This document shows positions 18,254 through 29,400 of a stretch of 54,884 nt of DNA, piece by piece. The translations under genes were made by a program, and so were the position numbers. The DNA comes from Defluviitaleaceae bacterium. GTDB lineage: Bacteria; Bacillota; Clostridia; Lachnospirales; WQUN01. A model generated the notes under the pieces. It did not search any database and was not told where the DNA came from. It saw nothing but the letters and a program-made list of their open reading frames with translations. Numbering within the stretch: position 1 is the first letter of the stretch; each line of letters opens with the position of its first letter. The stretch is from positions 1 through 54,884 of the forward strand of contig WRAN01000018.1 in assembly GCA_009780185.1 (NCBI GenBank), given 5' to 3'.

Positions 18254-20212
18254 TTGCCAAAACATAAGAAAAAAGAATCCAAAAAAGAGCCAAAAGAGAT
18301 TATCAAAACGGGGAAATTTATAGGCAACGAAGTGGGCTTTGGCTTTGTAGCACTGGAAGGTCAAGAGGAGGATATCTTCATCCCTCCCCATTTTACATGG
18401 GGCGCGCTTCATGGTGATGAGGTGCTTTGCAGGTTAGTAAAAAAAGAGGAGCCGCCGCCTTCAAAGAAAAAAGGACGTAAGCCTTCGCCGCCTCCCGAAA
18501 AAAATCAGCGTCAAATAGGAGAAGTAGTGGAGGTAACCCGCCGAAAACCCCAGTTAGGCACCTATTACGCCATAGGTAATGAAGGCTACATCCAGCCGGT
18601 TGAAAAGAAAATCTCCACGTCATTTACAGTGCCTCAAAGGAGCCGCAACCGCTTTGGTCTCGCAGAAGGCCATAGGGTAATTTTTCTAGCCCCGAAGCCT
18701 AAAAGGGGGGTAGGGGATAAGCCTTCTAATATATACACCGCTCAAGTGACGGAGGTGCTGGGGCATATCCACGACCCTGGGGTGGACGTGCTGACATTGG
18801 TGAGGCAATTTGGCATCCCTCATGAGTTCCCAGAATCGCTTTTGTCAAAAGTATCGGGACAGCAAGAAGTGAAAGACGAAGAACTAGTAGGACGTCGCGA
18901 CCTTCGTGGTGAAGATATCTTTACGATAGATGGGGACGACACAAAGGATATTGATGATGCAATCTCTCTATCCAAGACCCCAGAAGGCCACTGGCTTTTA
19001 GGGGTGCATATTGCGGATGTTTCACACTATGTAAAGCCAGGTACGCCGCTGGATGAGGAGGCTCTTAGTCGAGGTACCAGCGTATACCTAGCCGACAGAG
19101 TAATTCCAATGCTACCCCATTATCTTTCCAGTGGCATCTGCTCTCTCTTTCCTGGCGTAGATCGCCTAACATTAAGCTGTATAATGACCGTAGACACAGA
19201 GGGCAATGTAATTTCCTATGAAATCACCCCGTCAATAATCAATAGCAAAAAACGCTGGGCATACCATGAGGTACAACGGGAATTGGATGCCGGAAACCTA
19301 GCGGAGATGAACCAGCTGCGAGAAACCCTATATCAAAAACGCCGCAAAAAAGGCGCTTTGGATTTCGATATTCCCGAAGCTAAAATAAAAGTCGACGAAG
19401 AAGGGCATCCAATCTCCATAGAGCTATATGAGCGTACTGAGGCTACAAATATAATCGAAGAATTTATGATTCTGTGCAACGAAACCATAGCCACTCACGC
19501 CATTAAAAACGATATGCCGCTGATATACCGCACCCACGAAACCCCATCCCAGGAAAAACTTATCCGTTTAAGAGAAATGGCTAAATCCCTAGGCCTTGAC
19601 CTGCCTCCAGGGCCAATGGGTTTGCAGCGTCTATTAAGTGCCGCCGAGGGAAGCCCTGCTTACTATGCGGTAGCGATGGCTGCACTGACTAGCCTTCCGC
19701 AAGCCTACTATACCCCAGACAGTCCGAAGCACTACGGTTTAGCAAGTGATGCGTATTGCCACTTCACATCTCCTATAAGGCGATATGCCGACTTAATGGT
19801 GCATCGTATGATTAAAGAAAGGGTTTGTTCCAATCATCAAAACCCAGAACAAGAGAGCCAATCCCTTCATAGCATAGCATCTCAATGCTCTCGCACCGAG
19901 CGTGAGGCAGAAGCCCTAGAGCGGGAGGTAGCCCAGCTTAAAAAGGTGCAGTTTATGAAAGGGAAGGAAGGGCAGGCTTTTGAAGGTATAATCTCAGGCA
20001 TAACCCCCTGGGGGGCTTATGTAATGCTTCCAAATACCACGGAAGGCTTAATTCCAAGCCAGCAGATGAAGCGGCTGGGATATTCTCATGATAAGGAAAA
20101 GAGTCATTATATCAATAAACGAAACCGTGCGGTTTTAGGTATGGGGGCATCGGTTAAGGTGCATCTTGTTAGCGCGGATAGTGATGAACGGCGGCTGACT
20201 TTTTCGTTGTAA
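18254..20212 (+). CDS. rnr: Ribonuclease R (RNB exoribonuclease), 652 aa
   Basis: The order is: a lysine-rich N-terminus, cold-shock OB domain (GNEVGFGFVALEG), second OB domain, RNB catalytic domain with FTIDGDDTKDIDDAISLS carrying the metal-binding Asp residues, LPHYLSSGICSLFPG, HFTSPIRRYADLMVHR, and a C-terminal S1 domain (GQAFEGIISGITPWGAYVML). It degrades structured RNA 3' to 5'. The start is TTG at 18254, 8 nt after AAAGGAG. At 652 residues it is slightly shorter than usual and lacks the long basic tail. In many Firmicutes rnr lies with secG and smpB; here it stands alone. A TATAAT at about 18214 may be its -10 but has no good -35. Confidence 0.95.
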   Translation: MPKHKKKESKKEPKEIIKTGKFIGNEVGFGFVALEGQEEDIFIPPHFTWGALHGDEVLCRLVKKEEPPPSKKKGRKPSPPPEKNQRQIGEVVEVTRRKPQLGTYYAIGNEGYIQPVEKKISTSFTVPQRSRNRFGLAEGHRVIFLAPKPKRGVGDKPSNIYTAQVTEVLGHIHDPGVDVLTLVRQFGIPHEFPESLLSKVSGQQEVKDEELVGRRDLRGEDIFTIDGDDTKDIDDAISLSKTPEGHWLLGVHIADVSHYVKPGTPLDEEALSRGTSVYLADRVIPMLPHYLSSGICSLFPGVDRLTLSCIMTVDTEGNVISYEITPSIINSKKRWAYHEVQRELDAGNLAEMNQLRETLYQKRRKKGALDFDIPEAKIKVDEEGHPISIELYERTEATNIIEEFMILCNETIATHAIKNDMPLIYRTHETPSQEKLIRLREMAKSLGLDLPPGPMGLQRLLSAAEGSPAYYAVAMAALTSLPQAYYTPDSPKHYGLASDAYCHFTSPIRRYADLMVHRMIKERVCSNHQNPEQESQSLHSIASQCSRTEREAEALEREVAQLKKVQFMKGKEGQAFEGIISGITPWGAYVMLPNTTEGLIPSQQMKRLGYSHDKEKSHYINKRNRAVLGMGASVKVHLVSADSDERRLTFSL

Positions 20213-20241
20213 TCCCAACCTAAAAAAATATATTGAAGCAG

Positions 20242-20286
20242 AAAGCACTTGAAAATGAGCAACATGTTTTCAGGTGCTTTTGTTTT
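20242..20286 (+). terminator. Terminator of rnr
   Basis: AAAGCACtTGAAAA pairs with TTTTCAgGTGCTTT across an 11-nt loop, followed by TGTTTT. Confidence 0.8.
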
Positions 20287-20353
20287 GAGGAAGTAGAATT
20301 GCGATATGATAGTATGACGATATTTGAAAAAGAGTATCGAATGAGAAACTATT

Positions 20354-20382
20354 TTGCATAATTTTGTGGCACGTGGTAGTAT
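20354..20382 (+). promoter_or_regulatory. Possible promoter of the secreted metalloprotease gene
   Basis: TTGCAT and TAGTAT with a 17-nt spacer, about 60 nt before the start codon. Confidence 0.45.
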
Positions 20383-20442
20383 ATGGGTATTCGCAGGCTA
20401 ATTGCGTAAATAAATGAGCTGTTAAATTAAGGAGGCTTGAAA

Positions 20443-23400
20443 ATGAGAAACTGGCAGAGGCAAGAAGTGCCAAAGATGTCTTTTGTAGTCATATCAGCGC
20501 TGATTCTGATGTTTGCTTTTATGACTGCAAGAGTGCAAGCTGCACCGTTGTTCAACATTCCAATAACGATTGAGCAGCCAGATGGTACAAGTTTGGACGC
20601 TTTTATTAGCGGTGACGAATTTTTTAACTATATGCATGACAGTGAAGGCAGAATAATAATCCAGCATCCGGAAACAGGTTTTTGGGTTTATGCTGTGTTA
20701 GATGTAAATGGTATGCTTAGTGCATCAGATAGGGTGGCTATAAATAATGGCCGTTTCTATGATGCTAATAGCCGTGTGAGGGTTTATCAGCATATTGCAT
20801 CCCAAGGCATAACAACTGCAGACATTGATTTTGTAATCAACTCTCACCTTGTGCGTAGTATGGATGTGCAGGAGGATATCATCCCCTTTGGAGCAGGGAT
20901 TGAACCGGCAGGCGCAGGGTTCGGGATTGTACGTGCAAACCCGGTAAGCGGTGTGATTGAAAATGTTGTTATCTTGGTAACTTTTGCTTGTGACAATAAC
21001 CCGACAATTTCTCCGGCACTTTATGGGGTAATTGAAGATATGTTTAATGGGCCGCAGTCATCGCTAAGGAGTTATATGCATACGGCCTCTGGTGGTATGC
21101 TTACACTTAACTCTACATTAGTGGGTATGAATAATAATACGGTTATTATGTATCGGGATACCCAATATAGAGGCTATTTTATGCCCTTTAACGTGATTGA
21201 CAATCCTATTGGTTATGACCCGACGGTAGGGGCAAATGGTGTAAGTGAAGGACATGTTCGTGGACGGCAGTTATTGGCTAGGGCTATAGCGGCTATAGAT
21301 GGCAGTAATCTTCTTGATGGAAAGGTGCTTAATACCATTAATCCATCACGTGTGGATGGTGTAACATTCATACTTACCGGGAACCCTGTTGCGTGGGCAA
21401 GCTTTTTATGGCCTCATAGCTGGACTCTCAGCGGCCAAAACGCGACTTTAGGGGGCGTAGCGGTTCATGATTACAGCCTTTTATTGTTGGGAGACAATTA
21501 TATAAGCTCCCCGGTTATAACTCGTAGCACTATTGTTCACGAACAATTGCACATATTTGGTATGCCCGATTTTTATAGATATACACATCCAGGGATGCCT
21601 GTTGGGCGTTGGGATATTATGTCTCATAGCAATAATGCTTTATTTCAGTTTTCCAATACCCACGCAATGCGCCGTTATGTCGGGTGGGGTGACTCACCTG
21701 TAGAAATAACTTCGAGTGGGACATTCACACTTCACCCACTGGGTACTCCAGGTGAAGTAACTGCGTTTGCTATTCCCGTCGAAGGTAGGCAAAATGAGTT
21801 TATTTTGCTTGAATACAGAAGTAGTATGAACCCAACGGCTTATGACAATTTCTTAGCAACTTCTACCGAGTATAGGGCAGGCCTTGTTATTTCAAGGATA
21901 AATACAATGTTTAGAGGTAATGCTGAGTCTGGTGCTCCGGCTTTTAGGGATGAAGTTTATATATTTCGGCCTGGAACAATGGTTAGGAACGCCGCAACAA
22001 GCGATGTTGCCTTCGCTTCTTTATCGGCAAACAGTGGCCGTATAAGCTTTGGTGATGCGCAAGGCACCGGATATTATGGGATTATCTACACTCACGAAGG
22101 GTATAACACAGGGATTGAAATTTACAATGTCTCTGTAGCAGGCAGCACAATTACCTTTAGTGTAAATTTGGGTGGAGCAAATACGACCCCTCAGACACCA
22201 GAGCAGGCTTTAAGGGCTGCGGTGGCAAGTGTTGACGGTACTATCTATTTAACCCAGGATATTACCTTGACTCAAGGGCCACTTATTATCCCAAGTGGTA
22301 GGAATATCAATCTTAAAGGTTCTGATGGGGTTGCGCGTCAGCTTATAGCTGGTGGGGATTTTAATGTTATTGAAATAGGCGCGGACAACTCTCACGAAGA
22401 GGTCGCTCGTCTGACATTAGAATATGTAAATATTACACGCGCACCATTTACTATGGGCAGTGGCATTGTAGTGAGGCTAGGCGGGCATTTGACACTAAGA
22501 AGCGGAACTATTACAGGGCATAATCAAGGAGCCGTGCATACTATCGGAACCTTTATTATGGAAGGTGGGGAAATAACCGATAACACGGCTTCTAACATGA
22601 TGGTTAATACCACCTTTGGTGTACCTGCGGCTGGAGTAACCAACCGAGGTAATTTTACTTTGGTTGGCGGAGTAATTTCTCATAACAATGGACAGCGGGC
22701 CGGCGGAGTGGATAATGCTGGCGTTACTGTTAACTCTGTATTTAGGCCTGGTGTGTTTACTATGGAAGGCGGTGTAATTTCAAATAATACGGCTACTGGT
22801 GCTAATGGTGGTGGTGGCGTAAGTAATATGTCTATCTTTAATATGAATGATGGTATAATTTCCCATAATACAGCACTGCGCGGTGGTGGCGTGACCAATA
22901 TGGTTGCCAGCGCTACCTTTACCATGGCGGGCGGCGAAATATACAGAAATAGCGCTACTCAATCCGGTGGCTCAGGTGGCGGTGGTGTGCTTAATATGTC
23001 ATCGGCTACTTTTGTTATGGATGGCGGATTAATTTCTCATAATATATCAGTCTTTTGGGCGGGTGGCGTATCCAATGGAAGTGCCTTCACAATGAGAGGC
23101 GGCGCTATCAGCAACAATACCGCCGCGCAGAACGGCGGAGGTATTGGGATGCTTGGCGCGGCTACCTTCAACATGGAGGGCGGAGAAATCACAGGTAACA
23201 CCGGGATGTTAGGCGGTGGGATAGGGATTATGCTCAATACTTCAGGTAGTAATTATGGCCTGCGTGCCGGTCGTCTATCTATCGGTGCTGGTGCAATATT
23301 TGCCAATAATTTTGCCCTCTTTGGTAATGGCATACCAAACCGCAACCCCATTGATGATGCTTTGTACGCGTCAAATATCCACGGGACTCAGTGGACTTAT

Positions 23401-26196
23401 CCTTTTACACAGGGGTTTAATAATTTTGATATTGAGTACTCTGGTGCTGCTTCTGTGACAGTGCGGCCGTTGAATTTTGAGCTTAATGGGACAGATGCTA
23501 ATCCGGTAACGCCGGAAAGTGTTGAGCGTATACTGGTTCTTGCGAATACGCCGATTATGCAGGCTACTCACTTCCCTGCAAATCCTTCGCGTGTGGGTTA
23601 TTCTTTTGCTGGGTGGTATTTAAATGCAGGTTTAACCCAGGCACTGGTTTCGGCGACTAATATGCCAAATAATAATACGACTACGCTTTATGCGCGGTGG
23701 GAAACGCTGCCTAACCGTGATATTACTGTTAATGTTCAGGGTGGGGGAACGGCAGTAGCGAATGTTAATTCTGCGCGGGCTGGTACGGTGATTACTCTTA
23801 CTGCTACGCCTGGTACGGGGTATGCATTTTCCCATTGGCAGGCGGTTAGTGGGGGCGTTACGCTGTCGAGTGCAACAACTGCTTCGACTTCCTTTACTAT
23901 GCCGGATAATGATGTAGTTATTTTGGCGGTCTTTGCAGCTGCGCCAACTGTGACCTGGATTTCCATACCACCTCATGGATGGATTCATAGTGTTGCACCA
24001 GGCAGATCAAGCCCTTTCCATGCGACAGTTCATGGAGCCAACAATCCTCCGCAAGCTGTGACATGGACTGTTGAAGGTAATGAAAGTGATGACACATTTA
24101 TATCAGATTCAGGCCTCCTTACAGTATCAGCAAATGAAACTGCAAGAAATTTAGTTGTTAGGGCGACCTCCACACTAAACACAAGCATATCTGGTATTGC
24201 TACAGTCTTGGTCACTAGACCCGTTGTACATGAAATTATTATTCTCTATGATGAGCATCAATACTCCTGCTGTTGTACAACCTGGCGTGATCTCGCTTGG
24301 ATGGTGCTTGAGGAGGCTGATGGTAATAGGTGGCCCTTTATCTCACTTGATGGCATTTATCGTCCAGGTTATGTATTTTCAGGTTCATGGCGAGATATGA
24401 TTTCAGGGTATTATTATCATTACGATCCTGGCATGATACCTATAGTAATACAGGCGCCGCGAGTTTTTGCCCCATTATGGGTAGTGGATGAAAATTGGGT
24501 GCCACCAGCCAGTCGCAATATCACAGTTAATATACAAGGCAATGGTACAGCAACTGTAAGCGTAGCTTCTTCCCCATCTGATGAATGGATTCAGTTATGG
24601 GCGATGCCTGGTGTGGGATATGATTTTATTGAATGGCAAGTAGTCAGTGGAGGCGTTGCAATATCCAATGCAACGGCGCTTTCGTCAGGATTTTTGATGC
24701 CAGACAATGATGTAATAATTTTAGCGGTTTTTGCCGCAACACCGACCATAACCCAAATAACCGTGGCTGCTGACTGGTGGGTAACTATGGCTTTCCCGCC
24801 AGGCCAGAGTCACACGTTTATGGCAAATGTTATCGGAACCAATAACCCTCCGCGAACCGTGATATGGACTGTTGAGGGGCAAAGAAGTAGCAATACTACT
24901 ATATCAGCTACGGGTGTTCTTGCTGTGGGTGCGGATGAGACAGCAGATACATTGACTATCAGAGCAACTTCTACAGTAAATCCAAGCATATCGGGCATTT
25001 TAAGGGTAACTGTTGCATGTTCAACGACCAGGCATGATGTCACCATTCTTTTTGGTGTGGATCTTTGTTGTCATATACAGCATAATCACACTATGTATGC
25101 GATGGATGTTCATGATGGATATGCATTGCATTTCCGTGGATATACTCATTTATATCCGTTGTTTGATGAGCGTGATTTTGTTAATACTTGGTACGATATT
25201 ATATCTGGAGACTATTATAGCGAAACATGTACTGCGCTTATCCAGGGGCCGCGAATTTTTGTTCCTATTGTGATGCGTCGAGAATTAACGCAATGCTGTT
25301 GCGGCCACTATTTCTACGAATACCATCAATTAACGCAATTTACCTATTATGATACTACTTTTGGTCGCCAGGGTAATGGTACTGCAACTGCAACGCCGCG
25401 TTTTGCACCAGCAGGAAGGATAATCACAATAATAGCAACTCCCAGTGCCGGATATGAGTTTGTAGAATGGGTGCCAACAGTAACAACAACTGGCGAAGAA
25501 ATTATTCTATCTAGTACAACAAGCACTTCTGCAACATTTTCCATGCCAAATTCTAATGTTATGATTTGGGCGGTTTTTGCTCCGGTTTCGCCGACAGTAA
25601 CTCAAGTGACAGTGACTAAGTGGCATCCTGATGCGATTTTTAGACCTGGGCAGACCTATAGGTTTTTGGCAAATGTTAGGGGAGAGCTCAATCCTCCACA
25701 AACTGTAATATGGACTGTTGAAGGAAATGAAAGCAGCGGAACATCTATAGCGAATACAGGCCATCTTACTATAGGCATAGATGAGACAGCCACAAATATA
25801 ATAGTTAGAGCAACTTCTACAGTAAATCCTAGTATATCTGGTACTGTAGCGATGCCGCTCACGTCTTCTACGGCAATGCATGAAATCGTAATCCTACATG
25901 GTTTAGATTTGTGTTGTTGCCACCACAACCAAGAATTAACTGTTTATGGTGTTTTTGATGGTTTTGTTTGGTGGCAGGATTTTAACTCTCCTAGCCAAGT
26001 ACTGTATATGTATGAAGTCTATGATGGCTATTTTTTCACATTTAACCATTCACATGTTCCTACGCATTACGATGAGGATTTTATGTATTTCACATGGACA
26101 TGGCTCGATATGGAATCAGGGGAAATATACTACTATGGCTCAAACATATTTATCCGAGGGCGACGGATTTTTGCTCCTATTTTTCATAATATTTGA
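20443..26196 (+). CDS. Giant secreted M6-like metalloprotease/adhesin, 1917 aa
   Basis: Start ATG 20443 follows GGAGG by 7 nt (a TTG at 20437 is too close). A signal peptide ends near MTARVQA. Residues ~36-575 resemble M6 (immune inhibitor A-like) peptidases: STIVHEQLHIFGMPDFYRY gives HExxHxxGxPDxY, with the HExxH at about 366-370, and WDIMSHSN follows. Residues ~580-1005 form a right-handed beta-helix built from repeats like MEGGVISNNTA and GGGVSN. Then comes an InlB/Flg_new repeat (GYSFAGWY..TTTLYARW). Three tandem modules of ~270 residues complete the protein, each with a divergent bacterial repeat (TATPGTGYAFSHW), an Ig-like unit (NPPQAVTWTVEGNES) and a ~90-residue unit with clustered Cys (YSCCCTTW, DLCCHIQHNH, DLCCCHHNQ) ending in PRIFAPI-like sequence. 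No anchor is visible, so it is probably secreted or held non-covalently. Confidence 0.8.
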   Translation: MRNWQRQEVPKMSFVVISALILMFAFMTARVQAAPLFNIPITIEQPDGTSLDAFISGDEFFNYMHDSEGRIIIQHPETGFWVYAVLDVNGMLSASDRVAINNGRFYDANSRVRVYQHIASQGITTADIDFVINSHLVRSMDVQEDIIPFGAGIEPAGAGFGIVRANPVSGVIENVVILVTFACDNNPTISPALYGVIEDMFNGPQSSLRSYMHTASGGMLTLNSTLVGMNNNTVIMYRDTQYRGYFMPFNVIDNPIGYDPTVGANGVSEGHVRGRQLLARAIAAIDGSNLLDGKVLNTINPSRVDGVTFILTGNPVAWASFLWPHSWTLSGQNATLGGVAVHDYSLLLLGDNYISSPVITRSTIVHEQLHIFGMPDFYRYTHPGMPVGRWDIMSHSNNALFQFSNTHAMRRYVGWGDSPVEITSSGTFTLHPLGTPGEVTAFAIPVEGRQNEFILLEYRSSMNPTAYDNFLATSTEYRAGLVISRINTMFRGNAESGAPAFRDEVYIFRPGTMVRNAATSDVAFASLSANSGRISFGDAQGTGYYGIIYTHEGYNTGIEIYNVSVAGSTITFSVNLGGANTTPQTPEQALRAAVASVDGTIYLTQDITLTQGPLIIPSGRNINLKGSDGVARQLIAGGDFNVIEIGADNSHEEVARLTLEYVNITRAPFTMGSGIVVRLGGHLTLRSGTITGHNQGAVHTIGTFIMEGGEITDNTASNMMVNTTFGVPAAGVTNRGNFTLVGGVISHNNGQRAGGVDNAGVTVNSVFRPGVFTMEGGVISNNTATGANGGGGVSNMSIFNMNDGIISHNTALRGGGVTNMVASATFTMAGGEIYRNSATQSGGSGGGGVLNMSSATFVMDGGLISHNISVFWAGGVSNGSAFTMRGGAISNNTAAQNGGGIGMLGAATFNMEGGEITGNTGMLGGGIGIMLNTSGSNYGLRAGRLSIGAGAIFANNFALFGNGIPNRNPIDDALYASNIHGTQWTYPFTQGFNNFDIEYSGAASVTVRPLNFELNGTDANPVTPESVERILVLANTPIMQATHFPANPSRVGYSFAGWYLNAGLTQALVSATNMPNNNTTTLYARWETLPNRDITVNVQGGGTAVANVNSARAGTVITLTATPGTGYAFSHWQAVSGGVTLSSATTASTSFTMPDNDVVILAVFAAAPTVTWISIPPHGWIHSVAPGRSSPFHATVHGANNPPQAVTWTVEGNESDDTFISDSGLLTVSANETARNLVVRATSTLNTSISGIATVLVTRPVVHEIIILYDEHQYSCCCTTWRDLAWMVLEEADGNRWPFISLDGIYRPGYVFSGSWRDMISGYYYHYDPGMIPIVIQAPRVFAPLWVVDENWVPPASRNITVNIQGNGTATVSVASSPSDEWIQLWAMPGVGYDFIEWQVVSGGVAISNATALSSGFLMPDNDVIILAVFAATPTITQITVAADWWVTMAFPPGQSHTFMANVIGTNNPPRTVIWTVEGQRSSNTTISATGVLAVGADETADTLTIRATSTVNPSISGILRVTVACSTTRHDVTILFGVDLCCHIQHNHTMYAMDVHDGYALHFRGYTHLYPLFDERDFVNTWYDIISGDYYSETCTALIQGPRIFVPIVMRRELTQCCCGHYFYEYHQLTQFTYYDTTFGRQGNGTATATPRFAPAGRIITIIATPSAGYEFVEWVPTVTTTGEEIILSSTTSTSATFSMPNSNVMIWAVFAPVSPTVTQVTVTKWHPDAIFRPGQTYRFLANVRGELNPPQTVIWTVEGNESSGTSIANTGHLTIGIDETATNIIVRATSTVNPSISGTVAMPLTSSTAMHEIVILHGLDLCCCHHNQELTVYGVFDGFVWWQDFNSPSQVLYMYEVYDGYFFTFNHSHVPTHYDEDFMYFTWTWLDMESGEIYYYGSNIFIRGRRIFAPIFHNI

Positions 26197-26298
26197 CATA
26201 GAACATGATTTAAGGTTAATGCTATGTCTTTGACGGGTAATTACTCTTTTTCTTTGTTTTGAAGTATTATCAAATTGTATAAGATGAGTAGTATTTAA

Positions 26299-26337
26299 GA
26301 AGGAGTTGTGCAATATTTATGCACAGCTCCTTTTTTG
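26299..26337 (+). terminator. Terminator after the metalloprotease gene
   Basis: AAGGAGtTGTGCA pairs with TGCACAgCTCCTT around ATATTTA, followed by a run of T. The 286-nt space 26197-26482 holds this terminator, then the promoter and leader of the next gene. Confidence 0.85.
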
Positions 26338-26381
26338 TGTTTATTAATGTTGATGTAATATAACTGTAATAACCTTCCGTG

Positions 26382-26410
26382 TTGCTGTAAATGGATGAGT
26401 ATAGTATAAT
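26382..26410 (+). promoter_or_regulatory. Promoter of the giant repeat protein gene
   Basis: TTGCTG at 26382-26387, 17-nt spacer, perfect TATAAT at 26405-26410, about 70 nt before the start codon. Confidence 0.6.
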
Positions 26411-26482
26411 TATCTCTGAGCAGGTACCACAAAGCAAGACATACGCAGTATTACCGTAGAAATGCGGAAGGAGTGAAATTTA

Positions 26483-29400
26483 ATGTTTAACAAACTGGAG
26501 CAAGTAACCAGGTCCCAGAGAGTACGTATTATGATGCTCTTCGGGGTTTTGGCTATTGTTGCGGCAGTGGCTGTAATCGCCCTTGATGATGCCGGAGGGT
26601 ATCAGGAATACGGTTATTTTGGGGGTTACACCGAATATGCAGAATGGGAAGATCCTGTAGGAGATACCCCAGGTGTACTGGGTGCCCCGGCAGATGCCTA
26701 TGAAACTTACCATGAATATACTGGTGAGGATGAAGGCAGTACAGGCTACATACCGGCACCCGGAGAACAGATTCCGGGGCAGACTCCAGGGCAAACGCCC
26801 GATCAGGAAGCCGGAGACGTTGAAGAGGGAGCCGAGGCTCCAGAAATAGACGACGACTCGGATCAACATACAACAGATGAAAATAATGAAGCCACCCTGG
26901 GAGATGATTATGAAGACTTCGACTCCCTGGATGGCTATATTGAGTTTGAGCCCTTTGGGGGCGGCGTACCCGGTGTAACCGTTACGTTCGTAACCAATGA
27001 TCCACATACGGCGGCTCCTATGCCAGACCCCTTGCAGCAAACCCGTATAACTAATGCGGAAGGGATAATAGGCACCGCTCCAGGAGCCATGCCTGAAACC
27101 CCAACATGGACTGGCCATTCATTTATTGAGTGGAATACGCAGCCAAATGGCCTAGGTACTACATTTACAGGATCAACTCCGGTACTAGGCGCGATGACTG
27201 TATATGCCCAATGGGGATTTAGGGTTACATTTGATGGTAATGGGTTTATTCTGCCTTTGCCTGTTGCTGCTCAGCGCACACAAAATCATGTCTCATACTT
27301 TGGTGACCGTCTTGTGCCACTAAACACAAGCGTACTTGCAAACGGCACCCATCCTACGACTCCTATGGTGTGGCCTAATGACCCTGATAGAATAGGTATA
27401 AATTTTGTAGGCTGGTTTAATACAAACTTACAAACAGGCGGTACTGAGTTTTTTGAGGACTCCATAATCATGGCTCCTGTAGGTTTATTTGCTAGGTGGG
27501 AAATTACTACATTTACAGTAACATTTAACCCCCAAGGTGGTTCTTTGATGGCTCGCGCTGCTGTAACTCGTGACCATCCAAATCCAGATCCGCCAGCTAT
27601 ACCTGCTACTGTTTCAGCTACCCCCTCACTGACACGTACGGCTATTGCTGGTCTTAGCATTAATGCATCAAGCCAGTTAGCTCGCGGACAGTTTAGGCAA
27701 AACTATGCTGTTTTGGCGCCTCGTTCGGCTCCTGAGCTAGACCCGCCGGCAACAGGTCAAACCCTTGAAGGTTGGTGGACAGCAGCAAATGGATGGGCTG
27801 GCCCAGGTGAGCGTTGGGCTCCTCCCGGTTGGAATCAAACCGGAACAAACCTGACAGATAATTCCTCTCCAGGAACCCCGCCGGGTAATGCTGATACTAT
27901 AGTTAATGGAAATATTGAAGTTCATGCTCATTGGGTGCATAGGGTAACATTCCACCCAAACGGAGGTGTGGCCTCTAACCGTATCGTAGCTGATGGTGGC
28001 GGTGCTCCAGGGACTATCATCCAGCATCAAAACCCTGGTACAAGCACGACACAGCATTTTATTGATATCCCTGTAGGCTTACCTGCAGGTCAAAATACAA
28101 TAAATGCCAGCGGACGTCTAACCCGTACTGCTCCTGCACCAGTAACAACATATGTGCCCATGGTTATGCCTCGTGCTACTGGAAATAATATTTCTGTTCC
28201 TGTTTTAAATTCTGCAGGTAATGCAACTGTACCCTCATTGCAAGGTGGCGTAATGTCACGTGCAGGGCATCAATTTAATGGTTGGTGGGACATGAATGTT
28301 GCCCCTGGACCTGCTGGTGCGCCAGCAGCAGCGGGTGCAACAGAATTTACCGGTACAACCCCTATAACAGGCAATGTAACAGTATGGGCCCACTGGATAC
28401 CTAACCCGCCGCAACAGATAACATTTAATCCCAATGGCGGAACTTGGCCTGGAGCCGCCCCTCCAGCAAGTGAGGTTCCTACCACTCTAACGGGTCCTGT
28501 AGTAAGAAACATAACAGAAGGTGCAACATTTACCAACTGTACTGTTAGCGGCACTATGCCTACTTTCCCATCAAAACCTGGTTACTTATTCTTAGGATGG
28601 TTCCAAATCCAAGACCCCGGTGATGGCAGCAGTGCTTTAGGTTTAAATCATATATCAACAACATTAACGGAATCAACAGCTGGAACTCTTGCTAATCCAA
28701 CAACAGCAAGATGGATACCTACAACAGAAAACAATGTAACAAAAACCTATTATGCTCGCTGGTTACCGTATGTAACTCTAGTATTTGATTCCAATGGTGG
28801 CACAAATGCGCCCATAGAGCGTAGAGTTCCTAATGGCTGGACAGTAGCAAATATGAACACCGTATGGAGTACCACAAACTACGGTGCCCCTTCAGGTACA
28901 ACAAACCAATACCACTGGGGAACTACAGGCTGGACAGAAGCCATAAGGTGGGGAACTCAACGCTCCGGTTTTGTACTCATTGGTGACACTAACTCCGGTT
29001 TTAATACTGCCGCTGATGGTAGCGGGAGTGTTTATACAAATGGCACACAGATTCTACTGGCCAATGCCAACGCTGCTGGGCGAATATATTTATACGCTCA
29101 ATGGGGTGTGAACATTACCTTTAACACCCAACATCACACGGTTAGTGGTTCGCTGTTAAATGCAACAACTTCCCGGATGGTGGCAGAAGGCCATACTGTT
29201 GGTAATAGCCATCTGCATCCAAATCATTCAAATACTGCAGCTTCCGCTACCAACTCTTTCCCAGGAATTAATGCATGGGCTGGAGGCTACTATCCTGCGG
29301 TCAACTCCCAGACATTGATACAAGGTATCACGGTAATGTCTTTCTGGGGCTGGAATACACAAGCCAATGGGAGTGGCATATGGTGGAGTGCTGATACTGT

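Noticed and set aside
26411..26482. Riboswitch in the leader of the giant repeat protein gene
   Set aside because: The leader is only ~70 nt and I could not match it to a known riboswitch core.
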